The notes: generated by a model from the letters alone, not told the origin. 26,829 bases of DNA from UBA4716 sp002438865 (GCA_937907325.1 CALERO010000074.1:1-26829), one strand, 5' to 3'; shown: positions 15,960 through 22,229, counted from the first letter of the stretch. Numbers and translations: made by a program.

Positions 15960-17078
15960 TTGGCAGAGAAAAGAGATTATTATGAGGTGCTTGGCGTTTC
16001 AAAGGGCGCATCGGACGATGAGCTTAAGAAAGCGTTCAGAAAAGAAGCCAAAAAATATCATCCTGACTTACATCCGGGCGATAAAGAGGCAGAAGCGAAA
16101 TTTAAGGAAGTAAACGAGGCGTATGAGGTGCTGTCAAACCCCGAAAAGCGTCAGAAGTACGATCAGTTCGGTCATGCCGGCGTTGACCACAACTTCGGTG
16201 CGGGCGCAGGCGGCGGCGGTTTCAATGATTTCGGCGATATATTCAGCGATATTTTCGGCGGCTTCGGCGGTTTCGGCGGCGGACGCAGAAACGGACCCAG
16301 GCGTGGCAACGATGTAAGACAGGTAGTTAATATATCCTTTGAGGAGGCAGCTTTTGGCTGTAAAAAGAAGATAAACATAACCAAAATGGATACGTGCGAT
16401 ACGTGTCACGGAACGGGTGCAAAGCCCGGTACGTCCGCACAGACGTGTCAGAACTGTCACGGAACGGGACAGGTGCAGACACAACAGCGTACAATCCTCG
16501 GTTATATGACGAACGTTACAACGTGTCCGCATTGTCAGGGAACGGGTAAAATAATAAAAGACCCGTGCCGTGACTGCCGTGGAACGGGTAAAGTGCGCAA
16601 ATCGAAAACAGTTGAGATAAATATTCCGGCAGGTATAGACGACGGTCAGACAATCCAGCTCACGGGACAGGGCGAGCCGGGTGAAAAAGGCGGTCCAAAA
16701 GGCGATCTGCTTATTACCGTCCGTGTACGTCCGCATGAGATTTTCAAGCGCCGTGACAACGATATATTCCTTGAAATGCCTATCACATTCGTGCAGGCGG
16801 CTTTGGGCGCAACTCTTACCGTGCCTACGCTTGACGGTGCGGTGGAATATGATATTCCCGAGGGTACGCAGTCGGAAACACGCTTCAGATTAAGAGGCAA
16901 GGGCGTTCCGTTTATAAGAGGAAAGGGCAGAGGAGATCAGTATGTAACCGTTAAGGTTGAAGTACCGAAAAACCTCTCGTCAAAGCAGAAAGAGCTTTTG
17001 CGTGAATTTGACGAGGACAGCAATTACAAGCAGAAAAAATCCTTTGCGGAGAAAATGAAGGATTTTTTGAATAAATAA
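15960..17078 (+). CDS. dnaJ: Chaperone DnaJ (Hsp40)
   Basis: This 372-residue co-chaperone stimulates DnaK's ATPase and delivers substrates. The J domain (residues 5-70) has YYEVLGV and the HPD motif in KKYHPDLHPGD. A Gly/Phe-rich linker follows (about 76-118), then four zinc-binding CxxCxGxG repeats: CDTCHGTG, CQNCHGTG, CPHCQGTG and CRDCRGTG. The C-terminal beta-sandwich domains complete it. The start is a TTG at 15960, set by the family N-terminus (MAEKRDYYEVLGV) and the purine-rich AGGTGGGTGAG before it. The weak start codon and the hairpin before it would both reduce DnaJ output relative to DnaK. Confidence 0.96.
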   Translation: MAEKRDYYEVLGVSKGASDDELKKAFRKEAKKYHPDLHPGDKEAEAKFKEVNEAYEVLSNPEKRQKYDQFGHAGVDHNFGAGAGGGGFNDFGDIFSDIFGGFGGFGGGRRNGPRRGNDVRQVVNISFEEAAFGCKKKINITKMDTCDTCHGTGAKPGTSAQTCQNCHGTGQVQTQQRTILGYMTNVTTCPHCQGTGKIIKDPCRDCRGTGKVRKSKTVEINIPAGIDDGQTIQLTGQGEPGEKGGPKGDLLITVRVRPHEIFKRRDNDIFLEMPITFVQAALGATLTVPTLDGAVEYDIPEGTQSETRFRLRGKGVPFIRGKGRGDQYVTVKVEVPKNLSSKQKELLREFDEDSNYKQKKSFAEKMKDFLNK

Positions 17079-17080
17079 AG

Positions 17081-17103
17081 GTACGGAATTTTCATTCCGT
17101 ACC
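17081..17103. terminator. Terminator shared by dnaJ and the galactokinase-like gene
   Basis: A 10-bp stem (17081-17090 with 17094-17103) has a 3-nt loop between the convergent genes. T-rich sequence follows it on the minus strand, where the stem contains the stop of the galactokinase-like gene; on the plus strand there is no T-run. Confidence 0.7.
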
Positions 17104-18150
17104 GCCCGTATCGGCTATGCAAAAATGCGGAAAATATCCGCATCGGGAATTAAAATCGTGGCGCAGGATATTTATTATTCCGTCCTCGCTGCCGTCCTCG
17201 ACTATGGCAAAAATGCCGTTGCGCCATTCACGGGCGCACAAGCATGAGGGATTTTCGCATATTTTGTCTGCTAAAAACATATGCTCGCCCTCACAGCCCC
17301 AAAGGCGTTCAATTGATTTTTGCGAGTCGTTCACAAGCTTTGCAAAATCCTTGATACGGCACATTTTAAGCACGGCTTTGGCAAGGATTATGCGCTCGTT
17401 TTCGGAAATAATGTGCCGTACGTACTTTATTTCGGGATTTTTAAGCTTGGTGCGTGCATAATCGAGCATATCCGATGTTATATCGTTAAATGACGTTACG
17501 TGCGGATAAATATGCCGCAGTTTTTTAAATGCCGACGCTGTAACAGCGGCGTGATTATCGGGTTTTGCGGTGCGTGACTGAACAATGAGGATTTTGTATC
17601 CCGTAAGCGGCAGTGGGAAATTTGTACACTCAAGTCCACGTACACTGCTGCACCAGCCATGGCGTGAGTTCATAACAGCAATATACGGCGCAGGATTGTG
17701 CGAATGGGCGCACAGCTGTACCTTTTGAGCAGGCGGCATTTCGGTATCGGCAATCTTTAAAAGAGTGTTAAGAACGGAAATGCGCAGTGCAATATTGTGC
17801 GGCAGAAATTCGGGAATACTGCTGTCATACAGTATCTCCGCACCGAACGGGCGGATATGCCCGAATTTTTGAACAATGTCGTACAAGTACTTGTTGTGGG
17901 AAGCAATATCGGCGGTCTGTATAACACTGCACACGCCCGTCTGTGTATTTTCCAGGTTTACGGCGTTGCTTGCAAGCATACGCCCGGCGGTTTTTACGCA
18001 CATTGAAAGCGTGCAGGACATAAATTCGCTGTTTTCTATTTCACTGTGTCCCAAAAGCGTGCATAAAAGCCCCGCTTTTGAGAAAACAAGCCTGTTTTTC
18101 GATACGCCGTAGCGTTTGTAAAAATCACTTTGCAGTTCCGTGCGGTTCAA
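17092..18150 (-). CDS. Degenerate galactokinase-like protein (probable pseudoenzyme)
   Basis: This 352-residue protein reads as a galactokinase homologue along its length but lacks the catalytic residues. Residues 24-37 (SKAGLLCTLLGHSE) align with the galactokinase signature APGRxNLIGEHTD yet lose its Arg, Asn and Glu. At about 113-121 the ATP-loop GLSSSA is replaced by FLPHNIA. AVMNSRHG (158-165) replaces GIMDQ, so the catalytic base Asp is Asn. KILIVQS (186-192), RHIISENERI (245-254) and LVNDSQKSI (272-280) keep the family scaffold. At 306-318 the C-terminal glycine loop (TGxGFGG) is replaced by REWRNG. It is therefore unlikely to phosphorylate a sugar and might act as a sensor or a binding protein. 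The TTG at 18150 is chosen because GGGAG is eight bases upstream; a GTG at 18159 sits inside that site. No other galactose genes are nearby. Confidence 0.65.
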   Translation of the reverse strand: MNRTELQSDFYKRYGVSKNRLVFSKAGLLCTLLGHSEIENSEFMSCTLSMCVKTAGRMLASNAVNLENTQTGVCSVIQTADIASHNKYLYDIVQKFGHIRPFGAEILYDSSIPEFLPHNIALRISVLNTLLKIADTEMPPAQKVQLCAHSHNPAPYIAVMNSRHGWCSSVRGLECTNFPLPLTGYKILIVQSRTAKPDNHAAVTASAFKKLRHIYPHVTSFNDITSDMLDYARTKLKNPEIKYVRHIISENERIILAKAVLKMCRIKDFAKLVNDSQKSIERLWGCEGEHMFLADKICENPSCLCAREWRNGIFAIVEDGSEDGIINILRHDFNSRCGYFPHFCIADTGGTE

Positions 18151-18219
18151 AATAAACACTCCCTTTCAGCGTTTATTTTGCCGAAAAACATAAAAAATAT
18201 TCGCACTGCAAGCATAAAC

Positions 18220-18248
18220 TTGACATTTACGCAATAAAATTATATAAT
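18220..18248 (+). promoter_or_regulatory. Consensus promoter of greA
   Basis: TTGACA (18220-18225) and TATAAT (18243-18248) are perfect and 17 bp apart; the leader would be about 34 nt. The intergenic region is shared with the divergent galactokinase-like gene, for which no clear promoter was recognised. Confidence 0.88.
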
Positions 18249-18288
18249 AGTCATAATATACAGATTTTAAGAAGGGAAGAAAAAGCAA

Positions 18289-18756
18289 ATGGCAGAAGCA
18301 AAGGAAATTGTACTTACTCAAGAGGGCAAGCAGGAGCTTGAGGCAGAGCTTGACCAGCTTAAAAATGTAACCCGAAAGGAAGTTTCGGAAAAAATCAAAG
18401 AGGCACGTTCGTTCGGCGACCTCTCGGAAAATGCCGAGTATGACGCCGCAAAAGACGAACAGGCAGAGGTCGAGGCAAGAATAAATCAGATTGAGTATAT
18501 GCTCAAATATGCAAAGATAGTTGAAGACGAGGGTCTTGACGTGGTAACGGTCGGCAAAAAGGTAACTCTCGATATTTTCGGTCAGGAGCAGGTTTACCAG
18601 ATAGTCGGAACATCGGAGGCTGATCCGTATAAGAATAAGCTTTCGCACGAATCGCCCATAGGCGCAGCATGCCTTAACCACTCCGCAGGCGATAAAGTGT
18701 CAGCCGTAACTCCCGGCGGCACGGTTGAGTTTACAATTTTGAAAATAGAGAAATAA
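18289..18756 (+). CDS. greA: Transcription elongation factor GreA
   Basis: GreA enters the secondary channel of backtracked RNA polymerase and stimulates cleavage of the transcript 3' end. The 155-residue protein has the N-terminal coiled coil with the tip signature GDLSENAEYDAAKDEQ near residues 42-58, whose acidic residues act at the polymerase active site. A C-terminal FKBP-like domain follows, with SPIGAACLNHSAGD. AAGGGAAG lies before the ATG. It is a single-gene transcript between a consensus promoter and a 20-bp terminator. Confidence 0.97.
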   Translation: MAEAKEIVLTQEGKQELEAELDQLKNVTRKEVSEKIKEARSFGDLSENAEYDAAKDEQAEVEARINQIEYMLKYAKIVEDEGLDVVTVGKKVTLDIFGQEQVYQIVGTSEADPYKNKLSHESPIGAACLNHSAGDKVSAVTPGGTVEFTILKIEK

Positions 18757-18782
18757 AAAGCAATCCTTGATTTTAAGGCATA

Positions 18783-18829
18783 AAAAGCCGTGATACATCT
18801 GCGAACAAAGCAGATGTATCACGGCTTTT
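18783..18829. terminator. Shared bidirectional terminator (greA and toxin-immunity operon)
   Basis: A perfect 20-bp stem (18783-18802 with 18810-18829) has a 7-nt loop. Its A/T ends give U-runs on both strands, so it can end greA on the plus strand and the DUF2247 gene on the minus strand. It also marks the left edge of the accessory island. Confidence 0.9.
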
Positions 18830-18860
18830 CCGCATCTCTGTTGAGAGATTTTTCAATGCT

Positions 18861-19382
18861 CTATAAATTTAAAGATGTTACTATGTTGAATTCTTCGTCA
18901 ATAAACATATTAAATTTATCTACAAGATGTTGTATATTTTCTTGAGCTGAGTGCTTTGAAATATCATATTCATCATCTTGAACCGGCATATACGGTATAA
19001 AACCTTCCATATCTGAAGGATAATCAAAATCTACATAAATTTCTTCTATTTCATCTAACAAATCTTGATTATTAGTTGCATTTTTTTGGATTTCAAGTAA
19101 AAGAATAAATCTGAGAGTTCTTAAAGCGTTTGATTTTTTCTTATCTAAATTTTGCTTACCGGAAAACATTCTTTCAATTAAAGGTAAAACATTATTTCGA
19201 TCTGCTTTATCAACAATTAATAATTCAATTATTTCCGGAGTGTCACTGTTAGGATTATTTTCAATTACCTTATTGGCGTATATAATAGCATTTTCAGGCT
19301 CTATCAATTGTTCTTGTATTCCCCAATAAACACAGCTCCAATTTATTAAATTAAAATATCTGTCAAAGTTTATGCTATACAT
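18861..19382 (-). CDS. DUF2247 family protein, probable immunity protein of cassette 2
   Basis: This 173-residue acidic protein resembles the DUF2247 family (PF10004): the N-terminal WSCVYWGIQEQLIEPENAIIYANKVIE block with following IIELL fits that family. I recall DUF2247 proteins from polymorphic-toxin loci as candidate immunity proteins, but the neutralising role here is inferred from position. It starts 15 nt downstream of the toxin stop. The start is taken as the ATG at 19382; a TTG at 19388 lies closer to AAAGGA and remains possible. No signal peptide is present, so it would act in the cytoplasm against an imported or self-made toxin. Base composition is clearly more AT-rich than greA or dnaK. 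Confidence 0.7.
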   Translation of the reverse strand: MYSINFDRYFNLINWSCVYWGIQEQLIEPENAIIYANKVIENNPNSDTPEIIELLIVDKADRNNVLPLIERMFSGKQNLDKKKSNALRTLRFILLLEIQKNATNNQDLLDEIEEIYVDFDYPSDMEGFIPYMPVQDDEYDISKHSAQENIQHLVDKFNMFIDEEFNIVTSLNL

Positions 19383-19397
19383 TATCAATCATTCCTT

Positions 19398-19727
19398 TCA
19401 TCTTGAATTTGGTCGTCCTGTTATTTTCCCGTTTGGAATAAAGCGTCTGTGAGTCACTCCTTTTGTACTATCATAAATCCACTCAAATATACCGTTTTTA
19501 CCATTTAAGCTTCCTTGCAGTTGATATAATGTTCTTGTATTACCGTCTCCGCCTTTTAATGTAAACGATTTCGCATTGCTGACGTAATTATCAATAATAT
19601 TATTGAATGAGTGATGAGGATCGGATTTTCGAGCCGAACCCACTCTTTTATTATTTACAATAGGATTATTAATGTTTTTGCCGCTTCCCTTTGTTCTTCC
19701 GAAATTACCGCCTGCACCTGCACCCAT
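19398..19727 (-). CDS. Standalone polymorphic-toxin C-terminal domain (cassette 2)
   Basis: This 109-residue basic protein begins with the stub MGAGAGGNFGRTKG, shared with the cassette-1 toxin. The rest (about residues 38-109) looks like a C-terminal domain of secreted polymorphic toxins: NNIIDNYVSNAKSFTLKGGD, LYQLQGSLNGKNGIFEWI and GVTHRRFIPNGKITGRPN. I recognise this pattern from the tips of Rhs, LXG and related toxins, though I cannot name its family or activity with certainty. CAGGTGA lies eight bases before the ATG, inside the DUF4417 remnant, and the start overlaps that remnant's stop as TAATG. There is no delivery domain, signal peptide or LXG/WXG region. It is therefore an orphan effector module, or a module awaiting recombination with a delivery protein encoded elsewhere. 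Confidence 0.72.
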   Translation of the reverse strand: MGAGAGGNFGRTKGSGKNINNPIVNNKRVGSARKSDPHHSFNNIIDNYVSNAKSFTLKGGDGNTRTLYQLQGSLNGKNGIFEWIYDSTKGVTHRRFIPNGKITGRPNSR

Positions 19728-19848
19728 TAAGCAGTCACCTGCTTTCCGGACTTTAAAAATTCACTTTCAAAAGGCTTTATATTTATGCCCATATCCCGGT
19801 ATTCTTTAAAAATATAATCAGGTGCACTGCCGTACACAATGATGGTAC
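19690..19848 (-). repeat. Direct repeat, copy 2 (DUF4417 3' end plus toxin stub)
   Basis: This copy pairs with 20619-20777 at a constant offset of 929 bp. By hand alignment there are about 14 mismatches and no gaps, roughly 91 percent identity. It carries the last 40 DUF4417 codons, the toxin ribosome-binding site, the toxin ATG and the first dozen toxin codons. The edges are abrupt: after about 19848 the sequence has no similarity to DUF4417. Confidence 0.88.
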
Positions 19849-19849
19849 G
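19727..19849 (-). pseudogene. Remnant of the DUF4417 gene (last 40 codons)
   Basis: Translation starts mid-protein at RTIIVYGSAPDYIF and ends at KQVTA followed by a stop. It differs from the end of the intact DUF4417 protein at only six of 40 residues. A stop codon lies directly upstream in frame, and no start or ribosome-binding site precedes it. It survives as part of the repeat that feeds translation into the cassette-2 toxin. Confidence 0.85.
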
Positions 19850-19956
19850 TTATCTTTTTCAAATGATATTTCTCTTTTTTCAAAATGAAATATGCTTCCA
19901 CATGTAAGCCAAACATTATATGTTTGTTCTCCATTTTCATATATGTCATTTTTTGC
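19850..19956 (-). other. Coding-like remnant between the two cassettes
   Basis: The reading frame of the cassette-1 immunity gene continues in frame past its stop for about 36 codons, up to the repeat junction. It reads like protein (GEQTYNVWLTCGSIFHFEKRE). It may be the severed tail of a longer immunity protein or a scrap of another gene. No start or ribosome-binding site belongs to it. Confidence 0.5.
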
Positions 19957-20277
19957 TTAATCGTCTTTTTCCCATAAGACTGTGCCATCTTCTAATGAAA
20001 CTTTTTTAGGAATACATTTTAAAGATATTTCGATACAATCATTATATATCTCAACACTACTGTCAGTGCCTTGTTGCAATACTTTTACATCGCCGACAGC
20101 AGCTGCATATTCCCCGATATAATCTTCGTCACCAGGCTCGGTATCTGTTTCATACTCACCTGTTATGGATGTACAAGAAACAATTAAGCCATTATTCCAA
20201 TTGATAGTTAATTGTTTTTCGTTATCATAACAATAATTCAAAGCACTCATAAGAGCTAAATATTTTTCATTGTTCAT
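19957..20277 (-). CDS. Probable immunity protein of cassette 1
   Basis: This 106-residue acidic protein has no family that I can name. It has no signal peptide or membrane segment. It contains LALMSALNYCYDNEKQLTINW near the start and an acidic central stretch (ETDTEPGDEDYIGEY). AAGGAGG sits 11 nt before the ATG, directly after the toxin stop, so the two genes are cotranscribed. Small size, negative charge and position right after a basic toxin domain fit an immunity role; that is an inference from arrangement. The frame continues beyond the stop, so the gene may once have been longer. Confidence 0.6.
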   Translation of the reverse strand: MNNEKYLALMSALNYCYDNEKQLTINWNNGLIVSCTSITGEYETDTEPGDEDYIGEYAAAVGDVKVLQQGTDSSVEIYNDCIEISLKCIPKKVSLEDGTVLWEKDD

Positions 20278-20299
20278 TTATGATTTTTCCTCCTTAATA

Positions 20300-20656
20300 T
20301 TATTTAAATCCTCTTGGTCTTGCCGGAACAATATGAGCATTTCCTTTATTGTCATAGTGGATAGTGGCTCTTGTTGTATTATAGTACTTACCACTTTCTC
20401 TGTCATAATACTTGCCGATTACTCTCCCGTAATCAACAGTCTCTTTGTTGGGCGTTGTCATTCTTCCTTTTCCTGTACCTTCTTTTAAAAGTTTATTTGG
20501 GTTTGAAGTTAGAATGCTGGGGTTTTTACCATTTGCTCTCTGTTGATTATAGTTATTTGTGCCTTTTATATGCTTGTCTTGACGACCTTGATGAATTTGA
20601 GCATTAGAACGACCGCCTTTTGTATTTCCAAAATTACCGCCTGCACCTGCACCCAT
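20300..20656 (-). CDS. Standalone polymorphic toxin type 50 domain (cassette 1)
   Basis: This 118-residue, strongly basic protein opens with the stub MGAGAGGNFGNTKG. Residues about 28-116 resemble bacterial toxin type 50 (PF15542): HIKGTNNYNQQRANGKNPSI, an NKLLKEGTGKG segment, RVIGKYYDRESGKYYNTTRATIHY and HIVPARP at the end. That family is described as a predicted RNase domain at the C-termini of polymorphic and phage-linked toxins; I have not verified catalytic residues. The ATG shares a base with the DUF4417 stop (TAATG) and has CAGGTGA eight bases upstream, inside DUF4417. Its 3' neighbour is the presumed immunity gene. No delivery domain is attached. Confidence 0.78.
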   Translation of the reverse strand: MGAGAGGNFGNTKGGRSNAQIHQGRQDKHIKGTNNYNQQRANGKNPSILTSNPNKLLKEGTGKGRMTTPNKETVDYGRVIGKYYDRESGKYYNTTRATIHYDNKGNAHIVPARPRGFK

Positions 20657-20777
20657 TAAGCAGTCACCTGCTTTCTGGATTTTGAAAATTCACTTTCAAA
20701 AGGCATTATATTTATGCCGATATCCCGATATTTCTTAAAAATATCATCAGGTGCACTGCCGTACACAATAATTGTCC
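20619..20777 (-). repeat. Direct repeat, copy 1 (within DUF4417 and toxin 1)
   Basis: This is the copy lying in the intact DUF4417 3' end and the first toxin codons. Its partner is 19690-19848, exactly 929 bp away. Recombination between the copies would remove toxin 1 and its immunity gene and place toxin 2 directly behind intact DUF4417. Confidence 0.88.
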
Positions 20778-21318
20778 TCGGCGACAGCCTTTTAACCAGT
20801 TCGGAAAGACCTTTTTTGAAATAATCTCTATCAATCCTGCTTTTTATACAACCGTGAGTACCTACTGCAACGGTTTTAAATTTTTCAATTCCGTCAAAGC
20901 AGAATTCGTATGTACGTTCATCATTAAATCTTACATTAGGTATAATTTCAACCCCGTTATTTTGCAGCCATACCGATAAAGCTCTTCCTTTGTACGTATC
21001 CCATATTTGCATACAAAGCGGCATATTCCGATACAAGCTGAAATCGGGTGAAATTATGCCTTTAAACTTTTTAAGCTTTGTAAGATACCGCTTGGGATTG
21101 TGCCATAAGCGTTCAAATTTTATATCGTGCTCATAAAACATAACCCAGCAGTCAAAGTCAGTCTGCGTGTTTGCCATTGCCTTTGAAAACGGCACTAATT
21201 TTTTGGGTATAAGATTACTTGTCTTAATTTTCGGCAACTCAAAATATCCTTCATAGTCAGCATTTTCTACTAAGAACGCATGAAAGATGTCATAATTATT
21301 AAATTGTTTTTTTATCAT
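20656..21318 (-). CDS. DUF4417 domain protein
   Basis: This 220-residue protein matches the pattern I know for DUF4417 (PF14386), found in phages, mobile elements and Firmicute accessory regions; its activity is unknown. Key segments are ISPDFSLYRNMPLCMQIWDTYKGRALSVWLQNNGVEIIPNVRF in the middle, AVGTHGCIKSR and the late RTIIVYGSAPDDIF. No signal peptide or membrane helix is seen. GGAGGT precedes the ATG. The stop overlaps the start of toxin 1 (TAATG), so the genes are translationally coupled. Its last 40 codons are duplicated 929 bp downstream ahead of toxin 2. No clear promoter was found in the 200 bp upstream. Confidence 0.8.
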   Translation of the reverse strand: MIKKQFNNYDIFHAFLVENADYEGYFELPKIKTSNLIPKKLVPFSKAMANTQTDFDCWVMFYEHDIKFERLWHNPKRYLTKLKKFKGIISPDFSLYRNMPLCMQIWDTYKGRALSVWLQNNGVEIIPNVRFNDERTYEFCFDGIEKFKTVAVGTHGCIKSRIDRDYFKKGLSELVKRLSPRTIIVYGSAPDDIFKKYRDIGINIMPFESEFSKSRKQVTA

Positions 21319-21364
21319 GTAGTACCTCCGTAAATAAAAATCACAAAAAATTTTCTAAACTATA

Positions 21365-21393
21365 TTGATTTTTCTTTACGGATATGCTAAAAT
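21365..21393 (+). promoter_or_regulatory. Candidate promoter of a plus-strand small RNA
   Basis: TTGATT (21365-21370) and TAAAAT (21388-21393) are 17 bp apart. The -10 region overlaps one arm of an inverted repeat, GGATATGCT (21380-21388) and AGCATATCC (21421-21429), which could be an operator or an RNA structure. Confidence 0.5.
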
Positions 21394-21399
21394 ATAACC

Positions 21400-21479
21400 A
21401 TAGGTAAAAGGTGTGCTTTCAGCATATCCGAGATCAACACATTAAATTACTGCGCCAACAGTTTTTAATGTGTTTTTTC
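21400..21479 (+). ncRNA. Candidate small RNA of about 80 nt
   Basis: A promoter-like element is followed about 40 nt later by a terminator-like hairpin, with no reading frame between. The terminator arms are 21437-21446 and 21464-21473 (10 bp), with a possible inner ACTG/CAGT pairing, and a T-rich run follows. The RNA would be transcribed against the operon direction, between immA/irrE and DUF4417, and so would be antisense to the leader of the toxin operon if that is transcribed through from upstream. Confidence 0.4.
21437..21479 (+). terminator. Intrinsic terminator on the plus strand
   Basis: A 10-bp stem ACACATTAAA/TTTAATGTGT (21437-21446 and 21464-21473) is followed by a run of T residues through 21479. 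On the minus strand the run is A-rich on the upstream side, so it works only in the plus direction, where no protein gene precedes it. Confidence 0.65.
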
Positions 21480-21514
21480 TTTTATTTATGTACTCATATC
21501 AATTCCCCCTTTTA

Positions 21515-22060
21515 TTAAATGGCAATACCAAAAAGATTACAAAGCTTTATTTCGTATTTTGTATAATACTTTCCGCCGTATTGCAGCCATTTGTTATAAA
21601 ATGATAATGCATATTTAGCAGCCTCACAGCTTATTTCAAAACGTTCTGCAATGGCATATGGAGTTTTTAAATTCAGCTTGTGTATTAAAACAGGCGGCGC
21701 AAGAGCGAATTTTGCAAAAAATTTAGCTTCTGCCTCTGCAAGCTCGCTGTCCTCGGTGTGGTCGAGTATAATATGTCCGTCCTCATGCATAATTGTATTG
21801 TTTATCCTGCCATACGGCTTGCTGTCGTTATAAAACACATACCATTCGCCGGTTTTCTTTTTTACCGAAAACCCATCTTCGCTTCTTTTTATCATAAGCG
21901 CTTGCGTAGTTTTAGGATATGCCGAATACGGAATAACCTTAACTCCCATTTTAGTTGCTATTTCAAAACCGCTTATAGGCGTACAATGTATATCAAGCCT
22001 TTCAAATAAGTCAACAACGGTTTCTTTTATTTCCTCATATCTTGCGTTGCTTAGTGTCAA
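21515..22060 (-). CDS. ImmA/IrrE family metallo-endopeptidase
   Basis: This 181-residue zinc peptidase is related to ImmA of ICEBs1 and IrrE, which cleave or inactivate a partner XRE repressor and so trigger element or stress genes. The HExxH motif is HEDGH at residues 92-96, followed by IILDH and the ELAEAEAKFFAKFALAP block typical of the family, which supplies the third ligand. The start is a TTG at 22060, supported by AAGGAGGTG eight bases upstream. It lies 18 nt after the remains of an XRE gene, the standard partner order. With the repressor destroyed, its normal substrate is missing from this locus. Confidence 0.88.
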   Translation of the reverse strand: MTLSNARYEEIKETVVDLFERLDIHCTPISGFEIATKMGVKVIPYSAYPKTTQALMIKRSEDGFSVKKKTGEWYVFYNDSKPYGRINNTIMHEDGHIILDHTEDSELAEAEAKFFAKFALAPPVLIHKLNLKTPYAIAERFEISCEAAKYALSFYNKWLQYGGKYYTKYEIKLCNLFGIAI

Positions 22061-22078
22061 ATAAAATACACCTCCTTA

Positions 22079-22229
22079 TTATTCACCGAATAGTGCATTA
22101 ATCAGTTCTTTTTTCTCTTGTATTGTCATCTTGGAAGCATTGCGGGCAATTATTCGCTCAATTTTGGGAAAGTCAAACTGCTCATCTGTTTCACAACCTA
22201 AAAGATAACCTGTCTGTGAATGTACTCAT
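22079..22229 (-). pseudogene. XRE family repressor with internal deletion
   Basis: The 5' end has a promoter, AAGGAAG and an ATG at 22229 opening MSTFTDRL, a typical XRE start, but this frame stops after 12 codons. In another frame the 3' part reads GYLLGCETDEQFDFPKIERI and ends at ALFGE before the stop at 22079, the usual XRE tail after a (D)YLLG motif. The helix-turn-helix, about 50 codons, is missing between the two parts, and the ends no longer share a frame. A functional repressor cannot be made. The gene sits directly ahead of immA/irrE. Confidence 0.8.

Noticed and set aside
20270..20607. Plus-strand frames across the toxin 1 gene
   Set aside because: They are shadows of the toxin gene: low-complexity, no ribosome-binding sites and overlapping each other.
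21486..21497. Tiny frame ATG AGT ACA TAA on the minus strand, with GGGGG upstream
   Set aside because: Three codons are too few to call. It shares ATGAGTACA with the XRE start, which could mark a deleted gene, but chance is as likely.
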